A DNA stretch of 64,000 bases from Sphingomonas taxi (GTDB taxonomy: Bacteria; Pseudomonadota; Alphaproteobacteria; Sphingomonadales; Sphingomonadaceae), in the NCBI GenBank assembly GCA_003243195.1, contig QFQI01000002.1:434001-498000 (forward strand), in the 5' to 3' direction. The notes below the pieces were generated by a model. That model saw only the letters and a list, made by a program, of their open reading frames with translations. It made no database searches and was not told where the DNA came from. The position numbers and the translations under genes were made by a program. Position 1 is the first letter of the stretch, and each line of letters starts with the position of its first letter. Shown one piece after another: positions 1-8,316 of the stretch.

Positions 1-533
1 CAGCGATCCCGTGATTCGGGCACGATCACCCCGCGCACCAGTTCGTCGTAGATGATGCAGTGGACATCGGCGCGATCGGCCTCGGCCGGCACCAGCACGT
101 CGAGCGCGAACCGGGTGGCAAGCCCTTCGCGGTAGAACGGCTGCTCCATCGTGAAGGCCGTTCCCAGCAAACCGACGCGACGAAGCCCGGCGGCGACGAT
201 CGCCGCGCCGGTCGGATCGGCGATGTGCAGCAACGGCCGCGGCTGCGCCCGCTCGATCGCATCGGCCACCTTGTGGACGGTGTTGGTGCACAGCACGATC
301 GCCTCGGCTCCGGCATCCGCGAGCGTCGTGGCGGCCACGGCCATCCGCTGGCCAAGCGCCTCCCAGTCGCCGTGGTGCTGCAACGCCGCGATCTCCGCAA
401 AATCGACCGACAGCAGCAGCAGCGGCGCCGAATGCAGGCCGCCACACCGCTCACGCACGCCCTGGTTGATGAGGCGATAATAATGCGCCGAACTCTCCCA
501 GCTCATCCCGCCGATGAGCCCGACTGTTCGCAT
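1..533 (-). CDS. Aspartate/glutamate racemase family protein (3' end outside window)
   Basis: Read on the minus strand from ATG at 533; the frame stays open to the window edge, so about 177 N-terminal codons are visible. The translation starts MRTVGLIGGMSWESS, the usual opening of cofactor-independent Asp/Glu racemases (RacX/YgeA type). A VLCTNTVHKVAD segment around residues 80-90 carries the first catalytic cysteine and its threonine/asparagine neighbours; the second catalytic cysteine would lie beyond the visible part. The start overlaps the stop of the upstream hydroxylase gene by one base (TGATG), so the two are probably cotranscribed. The substrate (aspartate, glutamate or another amino acid) cannot be told from sequence. 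Confidence 0.85.
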   Translation of the reverse strand, partial: MRTVGLIGGMSWESSAHYYRLINQGVRERCGGLHSAPLLLLSVDFAEIAALQHHGDWEALGQRMAVAATTLADAGAEAIVLCTNTVHKVADAIERAQPRPLLHIADPTGAAIVAAGLRRVGLLGTAFTMEQPFYREGLATRFALDVLVPAEADRADVHCIIYDELVRGVIVPESRDR

Positions 534-1762
534 CAGACGCTGGCGCCCATCAGCAGCCGTGGCAGGGTGCCGCTCTCGCCGCGCGCCTCGCCCATGAAGC
601 GGTCCTTGAGCGGCGGCAGGCGATCGACCGCCGAGATGCCGAGGCGGCGCACGGCGCTGGCGGCCTTGCCGGGCACGCCGAACAGCCGCGTCAGCGTGTC
701 GGTCGCGGCGGCGACCATGAACGTGTCGAGGCTGCGCCAGCTTTCGTAGCGCTTGAGCAATTGCGCGTCGCCCGCTTCCAGCCCGAGCCGCCGCCCCTCG
801 ACCAGCACCTCGACCAGCGCGGCAACATCGCGATAGCCGAGGTTCACCCCCTGCCCGGCGATCGGATGGATGCCGTGCGCCGCGTCACCGACCAGCACCA
901 GCCGCGTGTCGGTGAGCCGCCCCGCATGGTGGAAGCCGAGCGGGTAGCTGGCGCGCGGGCTGGCGTGCGAGAGCGCGCCCAGGAACCCGCCCATCCGCCG
1001 CTCCGCTTCCGCCAGGAAGCCGCGATCGCCGAGCTTGAGCATCCCCGCGGCGTGATCCGACGCCACCGTCCACACGATCGCCGAACGGTGGCCGATCGCG
1101 TCGTCGGGCAATGGCAGCAGCGCGAAGGGACCGGAGGAATAGAAGATCTCATAGGCGACATTTTCATGGCTGCGCTCATGATGGAACGCGCCGATGATGG
1201 CGGCATGATCGTAGCGCCAGCGCGCGACGTTGATCCCCGCGGCCTCGCGCGTCGGCGAGTTGCGTCCCTCCGCCGCGACCAGCAGGTCGGCGGTGACGGT
1301 CGCCCCGGACGACAGCGTGGCGCGCACGCCATCGGCATCGCGCTCGATCGCGGTGGCCCGGGTCCGCATGCGCAGGTCGACATGCCCGGCGGCGCGCGCG
1401 GCGTCGTACAGCGCGCGCCGCAGCAGGCGGTTTTCGTACATCGTGCCGAGCGCGGCATCGTCCGGCGCCGGCACGAAGTCCAGCTTGCCCGGCGCCAGCC
1501 CGTCGCTGACGCGGATCTGCCGGATCTCGCAGCCCTGGCCGTGCAGTGCCGCGCCGACGCCGATCGCGTCGAGCATCCGGTGGCTGGCGCTCGCCACCGC
1601 CGAGGCGCGGCCGTCGAAGCCCGCCTCCAGCGTCACCGCCGGATCGGCGGGATCGACGACGATCGACGACAGGCCGTGGCGATCGAGCGCGATGGCCAGC
1701 GCGCTGCCGACCAGCCCGCCACCGAGAATGAGCACGTCTGCCCGCGCATCTGCATGGTCCAT
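533..1762 (-). CDS. UbiH/UbiF/COQ6-family FAD-dependent hydroxylase
   Basis: A 409-residue flavoprotein monooxygenase of the family that hydroxylates the aromatic ring of ubiquinone precursors. The N-terminal dinucleotide-binding loop LILGGGLVGS lies at residues 11-20. The GRASAVAS segment near 51-58 is typical of the family, and the FAD-ribose signature GDAAHGIHPIAGQGVNLG lies at 292-309. Length is normal. Which ring position it hydroxylates cannot be assigned from sequence; alphaproteobacterial members often have broad regiospecificity. It is transcribed away from ftsK and overlaps the racemase gene downstream by one base. Confidence 0.9.
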   Translation of the reverse strand: MDHADARADVLILGGGLVGSALAIALDRHGLSSIVVDPADPAVTLEAGFDGRASAVASASHRMLDAIGVGAALHGQGCEIRQIRVSDGLAPGKLDFVPAPDDAALGTMYENRLLRRALYDAARAAGHVDLRMRTRATAIERDADGVRATLSSGATVTADLLVAAEGRNSPTREAAGINVARWRYDHAAIIGAFHHERSHENVAYEIFYSSGPFALLPLPDDAIGHRSAIVWTVASDHAAGMLKLGDRGFLAEAERRMGGFLGALSHASPRASYPLGFHHAGRLTDTRLVLVGDAAHGIHPIAGQGVNLGYRDVAALVEVLVEGRRLGLEAGDAQLLKRYESWRSLDTFMVAAATDTLTRLFGVPGKAASAVRRLGISAVDRLPPLKDRFMGEARGESGTLPRLLMGASV

Positions 1763-1814
1763 TCCCCTGCCCTACCGCCTGCACGCCCGCATGCCAACGC
1801 CCCGCGCCGCCGTC

Positions 1815-1843
1815 TTGACGCCGCACGCGCGGCAGCGGACAAT
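1815..1843 (+). promoter_or_regulatory. Candidate housekeeping promoter for ftsK
   Basis: TTGACG at 1815-1820 and GACAAT at 1838-1843 are separated by 17 bases, about 50 bases ahead of the ftsK start. The -35 matches five of six consensus bases; the -10 is weaker. It is the only sigma70-like pair I found between the divergent hydroxylase and ftsK genes. A prediction from spacing and consensus only. Confidence 0.4.
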
Positions 1844-1891
1844 ATGCGGATATCTTTCGGACATTGTTGGTGATCGGGTTGGGGGTTGGTG

Positions 1892-4204
1892 ATGGCGAGC
1901 CGGGCTGAGGCGCCGCTGTGGCGTGAGACGGTCAAGGCGGGGGCGCTGCGCAGCGGGGCGTTGATCGTCGCGATCGCGCTGTTCGCATTGACGCTGGCGA
2001 TGGCGGTGGCGCTGGCCAGCTATCGCCCGAGCGACGCGGCGCTCAACACCGCGGCCGGTGGCGTGGGCGGCAACCTGCTCGGCGTGCCCGGCGCATGGTT
2101 CGCCGATCTGGCGCTGACGCTGTTCGGCCCGGCGGTGGCGCTGCTGCTGCCGGTCGCACCGATCGTCGCGATGCGGCTGTGGCGCGCGCAGCCGGCCGGG
2201 GACGGCTGGCGGATGCTGCGCAATACCGCGGCGGGCGTGGCGCTGATGGCGATCACGCTGGCGTGCGTCGCGCCCGGCGCGGTGCCCGCGTTGCCGTTCG
2301 GCTGGGGCGGCGCGGTCGGCTCGGGCGTGGTCGGCGCGGCACGCAGCGCGATCGGGCTGATCGGCGACGCGCAGGTGACGTGGTGGAGCATCGTGGCGCT
2401 CGGCATCGTCACCGGCGTGGCTGGCGCGATCGTGTGGGGGCGCAGCATCGAGCTCGACCTCGGCCGCTTCGCGCCCGCGCCGCGACTGCGCCGCCTGCGG
2501 GCAGCGGATGACGATAACGCGGCGTTCGCGGGCGACGATCAGGCCGATGATGACGAAGCACCGTTCGCCCTGTCGCGCGCGCCCGCCCCGCGTGCGGTGG
2601 CGCAGCCCGACCATCGCCCTGCCCCCGTCATCAGCGACCGCACCGTCGCGCCGTCGCTAGCCGCGCCCAAGCCGCAACAGCGGCTCGACCTGCGCGACAG
2701 CTTCGTGCTGCCGGGGCTTGACCTGCTCACCCCCGCCCCGGTCAACCAGAGCGGACCGATCGACAAGGCGGGGCTGGAGCGCAATGCCCGGCTGCTCGAA
2801 ACCGTGCTGGACGACTTCAAGGTGCAGGGCGCGATCACCGAGGTGCGCCCCGGCCCGGTCGTCACCATGTACGAACTGGAGCCGGCGCCGGGCACCAAGG
2901 CCAACCGCGTCATCGCGCTGGCCGACGATATCGCGCGCAACATGTCGGCGATCTCGGCGCGTGTCGCGACGATCCCGGGGCGGTCGGTGATCGGCATCGA
3001 ACTGCCCAATACCAAGCGGGAAACGGTCTCGCTGCACGAACTGGTCGCCAGCCAGGCGTTCGAGGACCAGACCGCGCAACTCCCCGTCATCCTCGGCAAG
3101 AACATCGCCGGCGATCCCGTGATCGCCGATCTCGCGCCGATGCCGCACCTGCTGGTGGCCGGCACGACCGGCTCCGGCAAGTCGGTCGGGTTGAACGGGA
3201 TGATCCTGTCGCTGCTCTACCGGCTGACTCCGGATCAATGCCGGATGATCATGATCGACCCGAAGATGCTCGAACTGAGCATGTACGACGATATCCCGCA
3301 TCTGCTCTCGCCGGTCGTCACCGATCCCGCCAAGGCGGTGCGCGCGCTGAAGTGGGCGGTCGAGACGATGGAGGACCGCTATCGGCAGATGTCGTCGGTC
3401 GGCGTGCGCAGCCTCGCCAGCTTCAACGACAAGGTCCGCGCCGCGCGCGCCAAGGGCACGCCGCTCGGGCGCCGCGTACAGACCGGCTATGGCGAGAACG
3501 GCCAGCCGATCTATGAGGAGGAGCAGCTCGACTACGACGTGCTCCCGCAGATCGTGGTGATCGTCGACGAGCTTGCCGACCTGATGATGACCGCCGGCAA
3601 GGAGGTCGAGTTCCTGATCCAGCGGCTTGCGCAGAAGGCGCGCGCGGCCGGCATCCATCTTATCATGGCGACGCAGCGTCCGTCGGTCGACGTCATCACC
3701 GGCGTCATCAAGGCGAACCTGCCGACGCGGATCAGCTTCCACGTCACCAGCAAGATCGATTCGCGCACCATCCTGGGCGAACAGGGCGCCGAGCAGCTCT
3801 TGGGGCGCGGCGACATGCTCTACATGCCCGGCGGCAAGGGGATCGTCCGCGTCCACGGCCCGTTCGTCAGCGATGACGAGGTGCGCGCGGTGACCGATCA
3901 CTGGCGCGCGCAGGGGCAGCCGGATTACATCGAATCGGTCACCGAGGAGCCGGCGGAGAGCTTCGCGCTGGAAGGCGCCCCGGTCGGCGAGGACAGCGCC
4001 GAGGACCAGCAATATCGCGCCGCCGTCGCGATCGTGTGCGGCAGCCAGAAGGCATCGACCTCGTGGCTGCAACGGCAGTTGCGCATCGGCTACAACAGCG
4101 CCGCGCGCCTGATCGAGCGGATGGAGAAGGAGGGCGTCGTCAGCCGTCCCGACCATGTCGGCCGGCGCGAGGTGCTGCGCGACACCGACGGCAATCCCGC
4201 CTGA
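1892..4204 (+). CDS. ftsK: DNA translocase FtsK
   Basis: Septal DNA pump that clears and resolves chromosome termini at division. The first ~180 residues hold several hydrophobic segments (membrane anchor), followed by an acidic/proline linker that is short for FtsK, and then the motor. Walker A GTTGSGKS lies near residues 424-431 and Walker B IVVIVDELADLMM near 553-565. The last ~60 residues form the gamma winged-helix domain that reads KOPS sites. TTG 1886, GTG 1889 and ATG 1892 are consecutive in-frame starts; I chose ATG because a G-rich stretch at 1881-1885 sits six bases before it. At 770 residues it is a compact but complete FtsK. Confidence 0.95.
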   Translation: MASRAEAPLWRETVKAGALRSGALIVAIALFALTLAMAVALASYRPSDAALNTAAGGVGGNLLGVPGAWFADLALTLFGPAVALLLPVAPIVAMRLWRAQPAGDGWRMLRNTAAGVALMAITLACVAPGAVPALPFGWGGAVGSGVVGAARSAIGLIGDAQVTWWSIVALGIVTGVAGAIVWGRSIELDLGRFAPAPRLRRLRAADDDNAAFAGDDQADDDEAPFALSRAPAPRAVAQPDHRPAPVISDRTVAPSLAAPKPQQRLDLRDSFVLPGLDLLTPAPVNQSGPIDKAGLERNARLLETVLDDFKVQGAITEVRPGPVVTMYELEPAPGTKANRVIALADDIARNMSAISARVATIPGRSVIGIELPNTKRETVSLHELVASQAFEDQTAQLPVILGKNIAGDPVIADLAPMPHLLVAGTTGSGKSVGLNGMILSLLYRLTPDQCRMIMIDPKMLELSMYDDIPHLLSPVVTDPAKAVRALKWAVETMEDRYRQMSSVGVRSLASFNDKVRAARAKGTPLGRRVQTGYGENGQPIYEEEQLDYDVLPQIVVIVDELADLMMTAGKEVEFLIQRLAQKARAAGIHLIMATQRPSVDVITGVIKANLPTRISFHVTSKIDSRTILGEQGAEQLLGRGDMLYMPGGKGIVRVHGPFVSDDEVRAVTDHWRAQGQPDYIESVTEEPAESFALEGAPVGEDSAEDQQYRAAVAIVCGSQKASTSWLQRQLRIGYNSAARLIERMEKEGVVSRPDHVGRREVLRDTDGNPA

Positions 4205-4209
4205 ACGAC

Positions 4210-4241
4210 GGGCGCGCGCCGGCCTGCGACGCGCGCCCTTT
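4210..4241. terminator. Hairpin between convergent ftsK and hydrolase genes
   Basis: GGGCGCGC at 4210-4217 pairs with GCGCGCCC at 4231-4238 around a 13-base loop, followed by TTT. It lies between two convergent stop codons. The T-run is short, so termination efficiency is uncertain. Confidence 0.5.
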
Positions 4242-4246
4242 CGCGG

Positions 4247-4939
4247 TCAGCGCAGGTTGTCGGCGAAGAACGCCGCGGTGCGCTGATCGGCGAGACGCGC
4301 GGCGGCATCCGAGCGTCGTTTCCCGAATTCGGTGGCGAAGCCGTGATCCTCGCCCGGATAGTCGTACAGCGTCACCTTCGGATGATCGTCGAGTCCGGCG
4401 TGCATCGCCGCCCGCGCCGCCTTGTCGACGAAGCCGTCCTCCCCGGCGATGTGCAGCAGCAGCGGTCGCGCGATCGCGTGCTTCTCACCCAGCAGGCCGT
4501 CGACGCCCACTGCATAATAGCCGACGCTGGCATCCACGTCGGTGCGCGCGGCGGTCATGTACGCCAGCCGCCCGCCCAGGCAATAGCCCACCGCGCCGAC
4601 CTTTGCCGCCCCCTCGCCGCGCGCAAAGCGGATCGCCGCCTCGATATCGGCGATGCCGCGATCCTGGTCGAAGTTGTTCAGCAACGACAGCGCGCGCTCC
4701 ATCTCGGGCGCGACATCGGGGTCCAGCTCGATCCCCGGCTCCAGCCGCCAGAACAGGTCCGGTGCGATCGCGAGATAGCCGGCCTCCGCCAGCGCGTCGC
4801 ATTTGTGGCGGATGCCGGCATTCACCCCGAAGATCTCCTGGATCACGATGATCGCGGCCGTGGCCGGACCGGCCGGATCCGCGCGATAGGCCGGCATCGT
4901 CTGTCCATCGAGCATCTCGATCGTGATGGGTGCTGTCAT
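4247..4939 (-). CDS. Dienelactone hydrolase family protein
   Basis: A 230-residue alpha/beta-hydrolase. The family fingerprint IQEIFGVN is near residues 43-50, the nucleophile elbow GYCLGGR (Cys in the Gly-x-Cys-x-Gly motif) is in the middle, and EDGFVD and GEDHGF supply the Asp and His of the triad. The start at 4939 is preceded by GGAAGGACGAGAG on the minus strand, a good ribosome-binding site. The family opens lactones or cleaves carboxylic esters; with no aromatic-degradation genes nearby, the true substrate is unknown. Confidence 0.9.
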   Translation of the reverse strand: MTAPITIEMLDGQTMPAYRADPAGPATAAIIVIQEIFGVNAGIRHKCDALAEAGYLAIAPDLFWRLEPGIELDPDVAPEMERALSLLNNFDQDRGIADIEAAIRFARGEGAAKVGAVGYCLGGRLAYMTAARTDVDASVGYYAVGVDGLLGEKHAIARPLLLHIAGEDGFVDKAARAAMHAGLDDHPKVTLYDYPGEDHGFATEFGKRRSDAAARLADQRTAAFFADNLR

Positions 4940-5080
4940 CTCTCGTCCTTCCATGAATGACGGCGGTCGCGGCGGGCCGTGACGGCCATGTGCCGGCCAC
5001 GCCGACGTTGCGGCATGCCGGTCGTAACAGGCATAGGGTGAACCAACGCGTGCACGGGCACGATGGCTGGAGCGCTTCCC

Positions 5081-5317
5081 ATGAAGGTCACCATAGAGGT
5101 TGATTGCACGCCGGAGGAAGCCCGTCGGATGATGGGACTGCCCGATCTTTCCCCGCTGCACGAGCATTTCGTGACGCGGATGCGCGAGACAATGGACGGC
5201 AATGGTCCCACGCCGGAGATGGTGTCCGCGATGCTCCAAAGCTGGGCGCCGGTCGGCGACGCGGGGATGGATTTCTGGCGGCAGTTGTTCGTGGCGAGCA
5301 GCAAGCCCGGCGCATGA
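5081..5317 (+). CDS. DUF6489 family small protein
   Basis: A 78-residue protein starting MKVTIEVDCTPEEARR. I recognise it as the DUF6489 type found in sphingomonads and other alphaproteobacteria; function unknown. A start at 5063 is possible, but a GGAG eight bases before 5081 favours the shorter form. Its stop overlaps the mnmE start (ATGA), so translation is likely coupled. The N-terminal pattern suggests a beta strand followed by helices; there is no membrane segment. Confidence 0.75.
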   Translation: MKVTIEVDCTPEEARRMMGLPDLSPLHEHFVTRMRETMDGNGPTPEMVSAMLQSWAPVGDAGMDFWRQLFVASSKPGA

Positions 5318-6594
5318 CGCAGACGATCTTCGCGCTGTCGAGCGGCCGGCCACCGGCCGCGATCGCGGTGCTGCGCATCAGCGGACCCGGCGCGCGTGCG
5401 GCGTGCATCGCGCTGGCGGGTGCCCTGCCCCCGCCGCGCCGCGCGTCGCTGCGGACGTTGCGCGGCGACGACGGCGGAACGCTCGACCAGGCGCTCGTGC
5501 TGTTTTTTCCGGCCCCCGCTACCGCCACCGGCGAGGATCTCGTCGAGTTCCATCTCCATGGCGGGCGGGCGGTGGTGGCGGCCGTCGAAGCGGCATTGCT
5601 GCGGCTGAAAGATGTGGTGCGCGCCCGGCCCGGCGAGTTCACCCGCCGTGCCCTGACCAACGGACGCCTCGATCTCGCCCAGACCGAGGGGCTGGCCGAT
5701 CTGCTGGAGGCCGAAACCGAGACGCAGCGCCGCGCCGCGCTCGCGGCGGCCGAAGGGGCGGTCAGCCGCCATATCGAGGCGTGGCTCGATCGCGTGAGTG
5801 CACTCGCCGCGCGCGTCGAAGCCGACATCGACTTCGCCGACGAGGGCGACGTGGCCGCTGCGCCGTCCGTCGATCTGGTCGGCGACGCGCAAACGCTGGC
5901 GGCCGAGATGCAGAGGCTGCTCGACCGTCCCTCGGTCGAGCGCCTGCGCGACGGCGTGTCGGTGGTGATCGCTGGTCCGCGAAACGCCGGCAAGTCATCG
6001 CTGTTCAACGCGCTGCTGGGCCGCGACGCCGCGATCGTCACTCCGATCGCGGGTACGACCCGCGACGTGCTGGAGGCGTCGGTCGTGCGTCAGGGTACGC
6101 CCTATCGGGTGGTCGACACGGCCGGGCTGGTCGCCGAAACCGCCGATCCAGTCGAGCGGATCGGTATCGAACGCGCGCGGCTGCTCGTGCAATCGGCCGA
6201 TATCCTGCTGTGGCTGGGGCCGGCATCCGACGCCCCGGCCGGTGCCATCATCGTCCGTTCGCGCTCGGACCTGCGCGCCGATGACCCGCAGGGGGCGCAT
6301 CACCTCTCGACATCGATCCACGACGCCGCCTCGATCGACAGGTTGTGGGCCGTCATTGCGGAGCGCGCGGCGGGAATTCTCGACCATGGTGCGGGATTGC
6401 ATATCAATGCCCGCCAGCACGATCTGGTTCGGGATGCCGCGGTCGCGTTGCGAGACGTCGGAGCAAGCGGCGATCCGCTGATCGACGCCGAGCATCTGCG
6501 CGTCGCCGGCATGCGGCTGGCGACGCTGCTCGGCCGTGACGCTACTCAATCGATGCTCGATGCTCTATTCGGACGTTTCTGCCTCGGCAAATGA
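5314..6594 (+). CDS. mnmE: tRNA modification GTPase MnmE
   Basis: With MnmG, installs the 5-(carboxymethylaminomethyl) group on wobble uridine of certain tRNAs. At 426 residues it has the N-terminal tetrahydrofolate-binding domain (opening TIFALSSGRPPAAIAV), the helical domain and an inserted G domain. G1 is GPRNAGKSS, with the asparagine that binds the potassium ion; the G2 TTRD and G3 DTAG motifs are present, and the C-terminus is the family CxGK (CLGK). The G4 motif is unusual: SRSD at nt 6259-6270 instead of NKxD. The start overlaps the DUF6489 stop, and mnmG follows without a gap. Confidence 0.95.
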   Translation: MTQTIFALSSGRPPAAIAVLRISGPGARAACIALAGALPPPRRASLRTLRGDDGGTLDQALVLFFPAPATATGEDLVEFHLHGGRAVVAAVEAALLRLKDVVRARPGEFTRRALTNGRLDLAQTEGLADLLEAETETQRRAALAAAEGAVSRHIEAWLDRVSALAARVEADIDFADEGDVAAAPSVDLVGDAQTLAAEMQRLLDRPSVERLRDGVSVVIAGPRNAGKSSLFNALLGRDAAIVTPIAGTTRDVLEASVVRQGTPYRVVDTAGLVAETADPVERIGIERARLLVQSADILLWLGPASDAPAGAIIVRSRSDLRADDPQGAHHLSTSIHDAASIDRLWAVIAERAAGILDHGAGLHINARQHDLVRDAAVALRDVGASGDPLIDAEHLRVAGMRLATLLGRDATQSMLDALFGRFCLGK

Positions 6595-8316
6595 GTGTTC
6601 CACGTGAAACAATATGACGTGATTGTGGTCGGCGGCGGGCATGCCGGTACTGAAGCGGCTGCGGCTGCCGCACGGCGCGGTGCGTCGGTCGCGCTGGTCA
6701 GCCAGTCACTGGCGCAGATCGGCACAATGTCGTGCAATCCCTCGATCGGCGGACTGGGCAAGGGGCACCTCGTCCGGGAGGTCGATGCAGCCGATGGATT
6801 GGTGGCGCGCGCCGCCGACGCTGCCGCGATCCACCATCGCATGTTGAACCGCTCCAAGGGGCTGGCCGTCCAGGGACCACGCGTTCAGGCCGACCGCGTG
6901 CGGTACAGGCACGCCATTCAATCGCAGCTTCAGCGCTACGCCACGCTCGAACTGGTCGAGGGTGAGGTGGAAGCGCTTCGGGTCCAAAGTCATGTCGTCA
7001 CCGGCGTAACGCTCGCGGACGGCACTCACCTCGCCGGGCGGGCGGTCGTGCTGGCTACAGGCACCTTTCTGGGCGGCCGCATCTATCGGGGGACCGAGCG
7101 CCATGCGGGCGGCCGCATTGGTGAGCGCGCCGCCAATACCCTCGGTCGTCAGTTGCGCGAGCTCTCCCTGCCGATGGGTCGGCTGAAGACCGGCACCCCG
7201 CCCCGGCTCGACGGGCGGACCATCGACTGGGCGCGGCTCGAGCCGCAACCCACCGACGCCGATCCGTGGCGCATGTCGCCGTTCAGCCATGGTCCCCGCC
7301 TCCCCCAGCTCGCTTGTGCGATCAGCCGGACAAACCAACGAACCCACGATCTGATATGCGCCGGGCTGGACGAGTCGCCGCTATTCTCGGGCGCGATCGA
7401 GGGCGGTGGGCCACGTTATTGCCCCTCGATCGAGGACAAGGTGCATCGCTTCGCCGACCGTGCCAGTCACCAGATCTTCCTGGAGCCGGAGGGACTGGAC
7501 GATCCTATCGTCTACCCGAACGGCATTTCCACGTCGCTGTCCACGGCGACGCAGACCGCGTTGGTGCGCTCGATCGCCGGGCTTGAACAGGCCGTCATCA
7601 CCCAACCCGGCTATGCGGTCGAGTATGATTATATCGACCCTCGGGCGCTGGACCACCGGCTGGCGCTTCCCGCGATAACCGGCGTCTTCTGCGCGGGGCA
7701 GCTGAACGGCACGACAGGCTATGAGGAAGCCGCAGCGCAGGGTTTGATCGCCGGCCTGAATGCCGCCGCGCATGCCCGTGACCTGCCACCGGCCATCATG
7801 GATCGCGCCAGTGGGTATATCGGCGTGATGATCGACGATCTGGTCCTGCAAGGCGTAAGTGAGCCGTATCGCATGCTCACCGCGCGTGCCGAATATCGAC
7901 TCGCCCTGCGCGCCGACAATGCCGAGGCTCGCTTGTCGGACTGGGCGGAGGGGATCGGCTGCCTTACCTCGGAGCGTCGCGCGCATGTCGAACGACGTGC
8001 GGCGATGCGCGCCGCCGTTCGCAGCGGCGTGACCGATGGCGTTGATGCAGACCTGTTGCGTGAGCATGAGGAGGATCTGCGCTACGCCCCCTATCTGCTC
8101 CGGCAACAGATCGAAGTGGAGCGGATGCGCCGCGACGGAATGGTTCGCATCGAAAGCGACGCGGCCGTCCTGCGTACAATACCGGGACTATCGACCGAGA
8201 TGATCGAACGGCTCGACACCGCCCGCCCGGCGACGCTGGATGAGGCGTCACGCGTGCGAGGCGTCACACCCGCCGCACTGGCGGCGCTATGGCTTCACGC
8301 GCGGCGCGCGGCATGA
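6595..8316 (+). CDS. mnmG: tRNA uridine-5-carboxymethylaminomethyl synthesis enzyme MnmG
   Basis: FAD-dependent partner of MnmE, 573 residues. It shows YDVIVVGGGHAGTEAA at the N-terminus, then MSCNPSIGGLGKGHLVRE, ATGTFLGGRIYRG and the C-terminal helical part ending near IPGLSTEMIERL. GTG at 6595 directly abuts the mnmE stop; GTG at 6604 is an in-frame alternative. Codons 1-6 (MFHVKQ) are largely dictated by a parS-like sequence at 6596-6611, so the start region doubles as a partition site. The gene belongs to the mnmE-mnmG-rsmG-parA-parB cluster found near many bacterial origins. Confidence 0.95.
   Translation: MFHVKQYDVIVVGGGHAGTEAAAAAARRGASVALVSQSLAQIGTMSCNPSIGGLGKGHLVREVDAADGLVARAADAAAIHHRMLNRSKGLAVQGPRVQADRVRYRHAIQSQLQRYATLELVEGEVEALRVQSHVVTGVTLADGTHLAGRAVVLATGTFLGGRIYRGTERHAGGRIGERAANTLGRQLRELSLPMGRLKTGTPPRLDGRTIDWARLEPQPTDADPWRMSPFSHGPRLPQLACAISRTNQRTHDLICAGLDESPLFSGAIEGGGPRYCPSIEDKVHRFADRASHQIFLEPEGLDDPIVYPNGISTSLSTATQTALVRSIAGLEQAVITQPGYAVEYDYIDPRALDHRLALPAITGVFCAGQLNGTTGYEEAAAQGLIAGLNAAAHARDLPPAIMDRASGYIGVMIDDLVLQGVSEPYRMLTARAEYRLALRADNAEARLSDWAEGIGCLTSERRAHVERRAAMRAAVRSGVTDGVDADLLREHEEDLRYAPYLLRQQIEVERMRRDGMVRIESDAAVLRTIPGLSTEMIERLDTARPATLDEASRVRGVTPAALAALWLHARRAA
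6596..6611 (+). other. parS-like centromere site 1 (mnmG start)
   Basis: TGTTCCACGTGAAACA fits the widely conserved chromosomal parS pattern TGTTnCACGTGAAACA. It overlaps the mnmG initiation codon. Its reverse complement is identical to the second site at 8851-8866. parA and parB lie 2.3-4 kb downstream, as expected for an origin-proximal partition region. Confidence 0.9.

Noticed and set aside
2657..4156. Long antisense open frame (~500 codons) opposite ftsK
   Set aside because: High GC content opens long antisense frames; the translation is His/Arg/Asp-rich shadow sequence and ftsK motifs are unambiguous on the plus strand.
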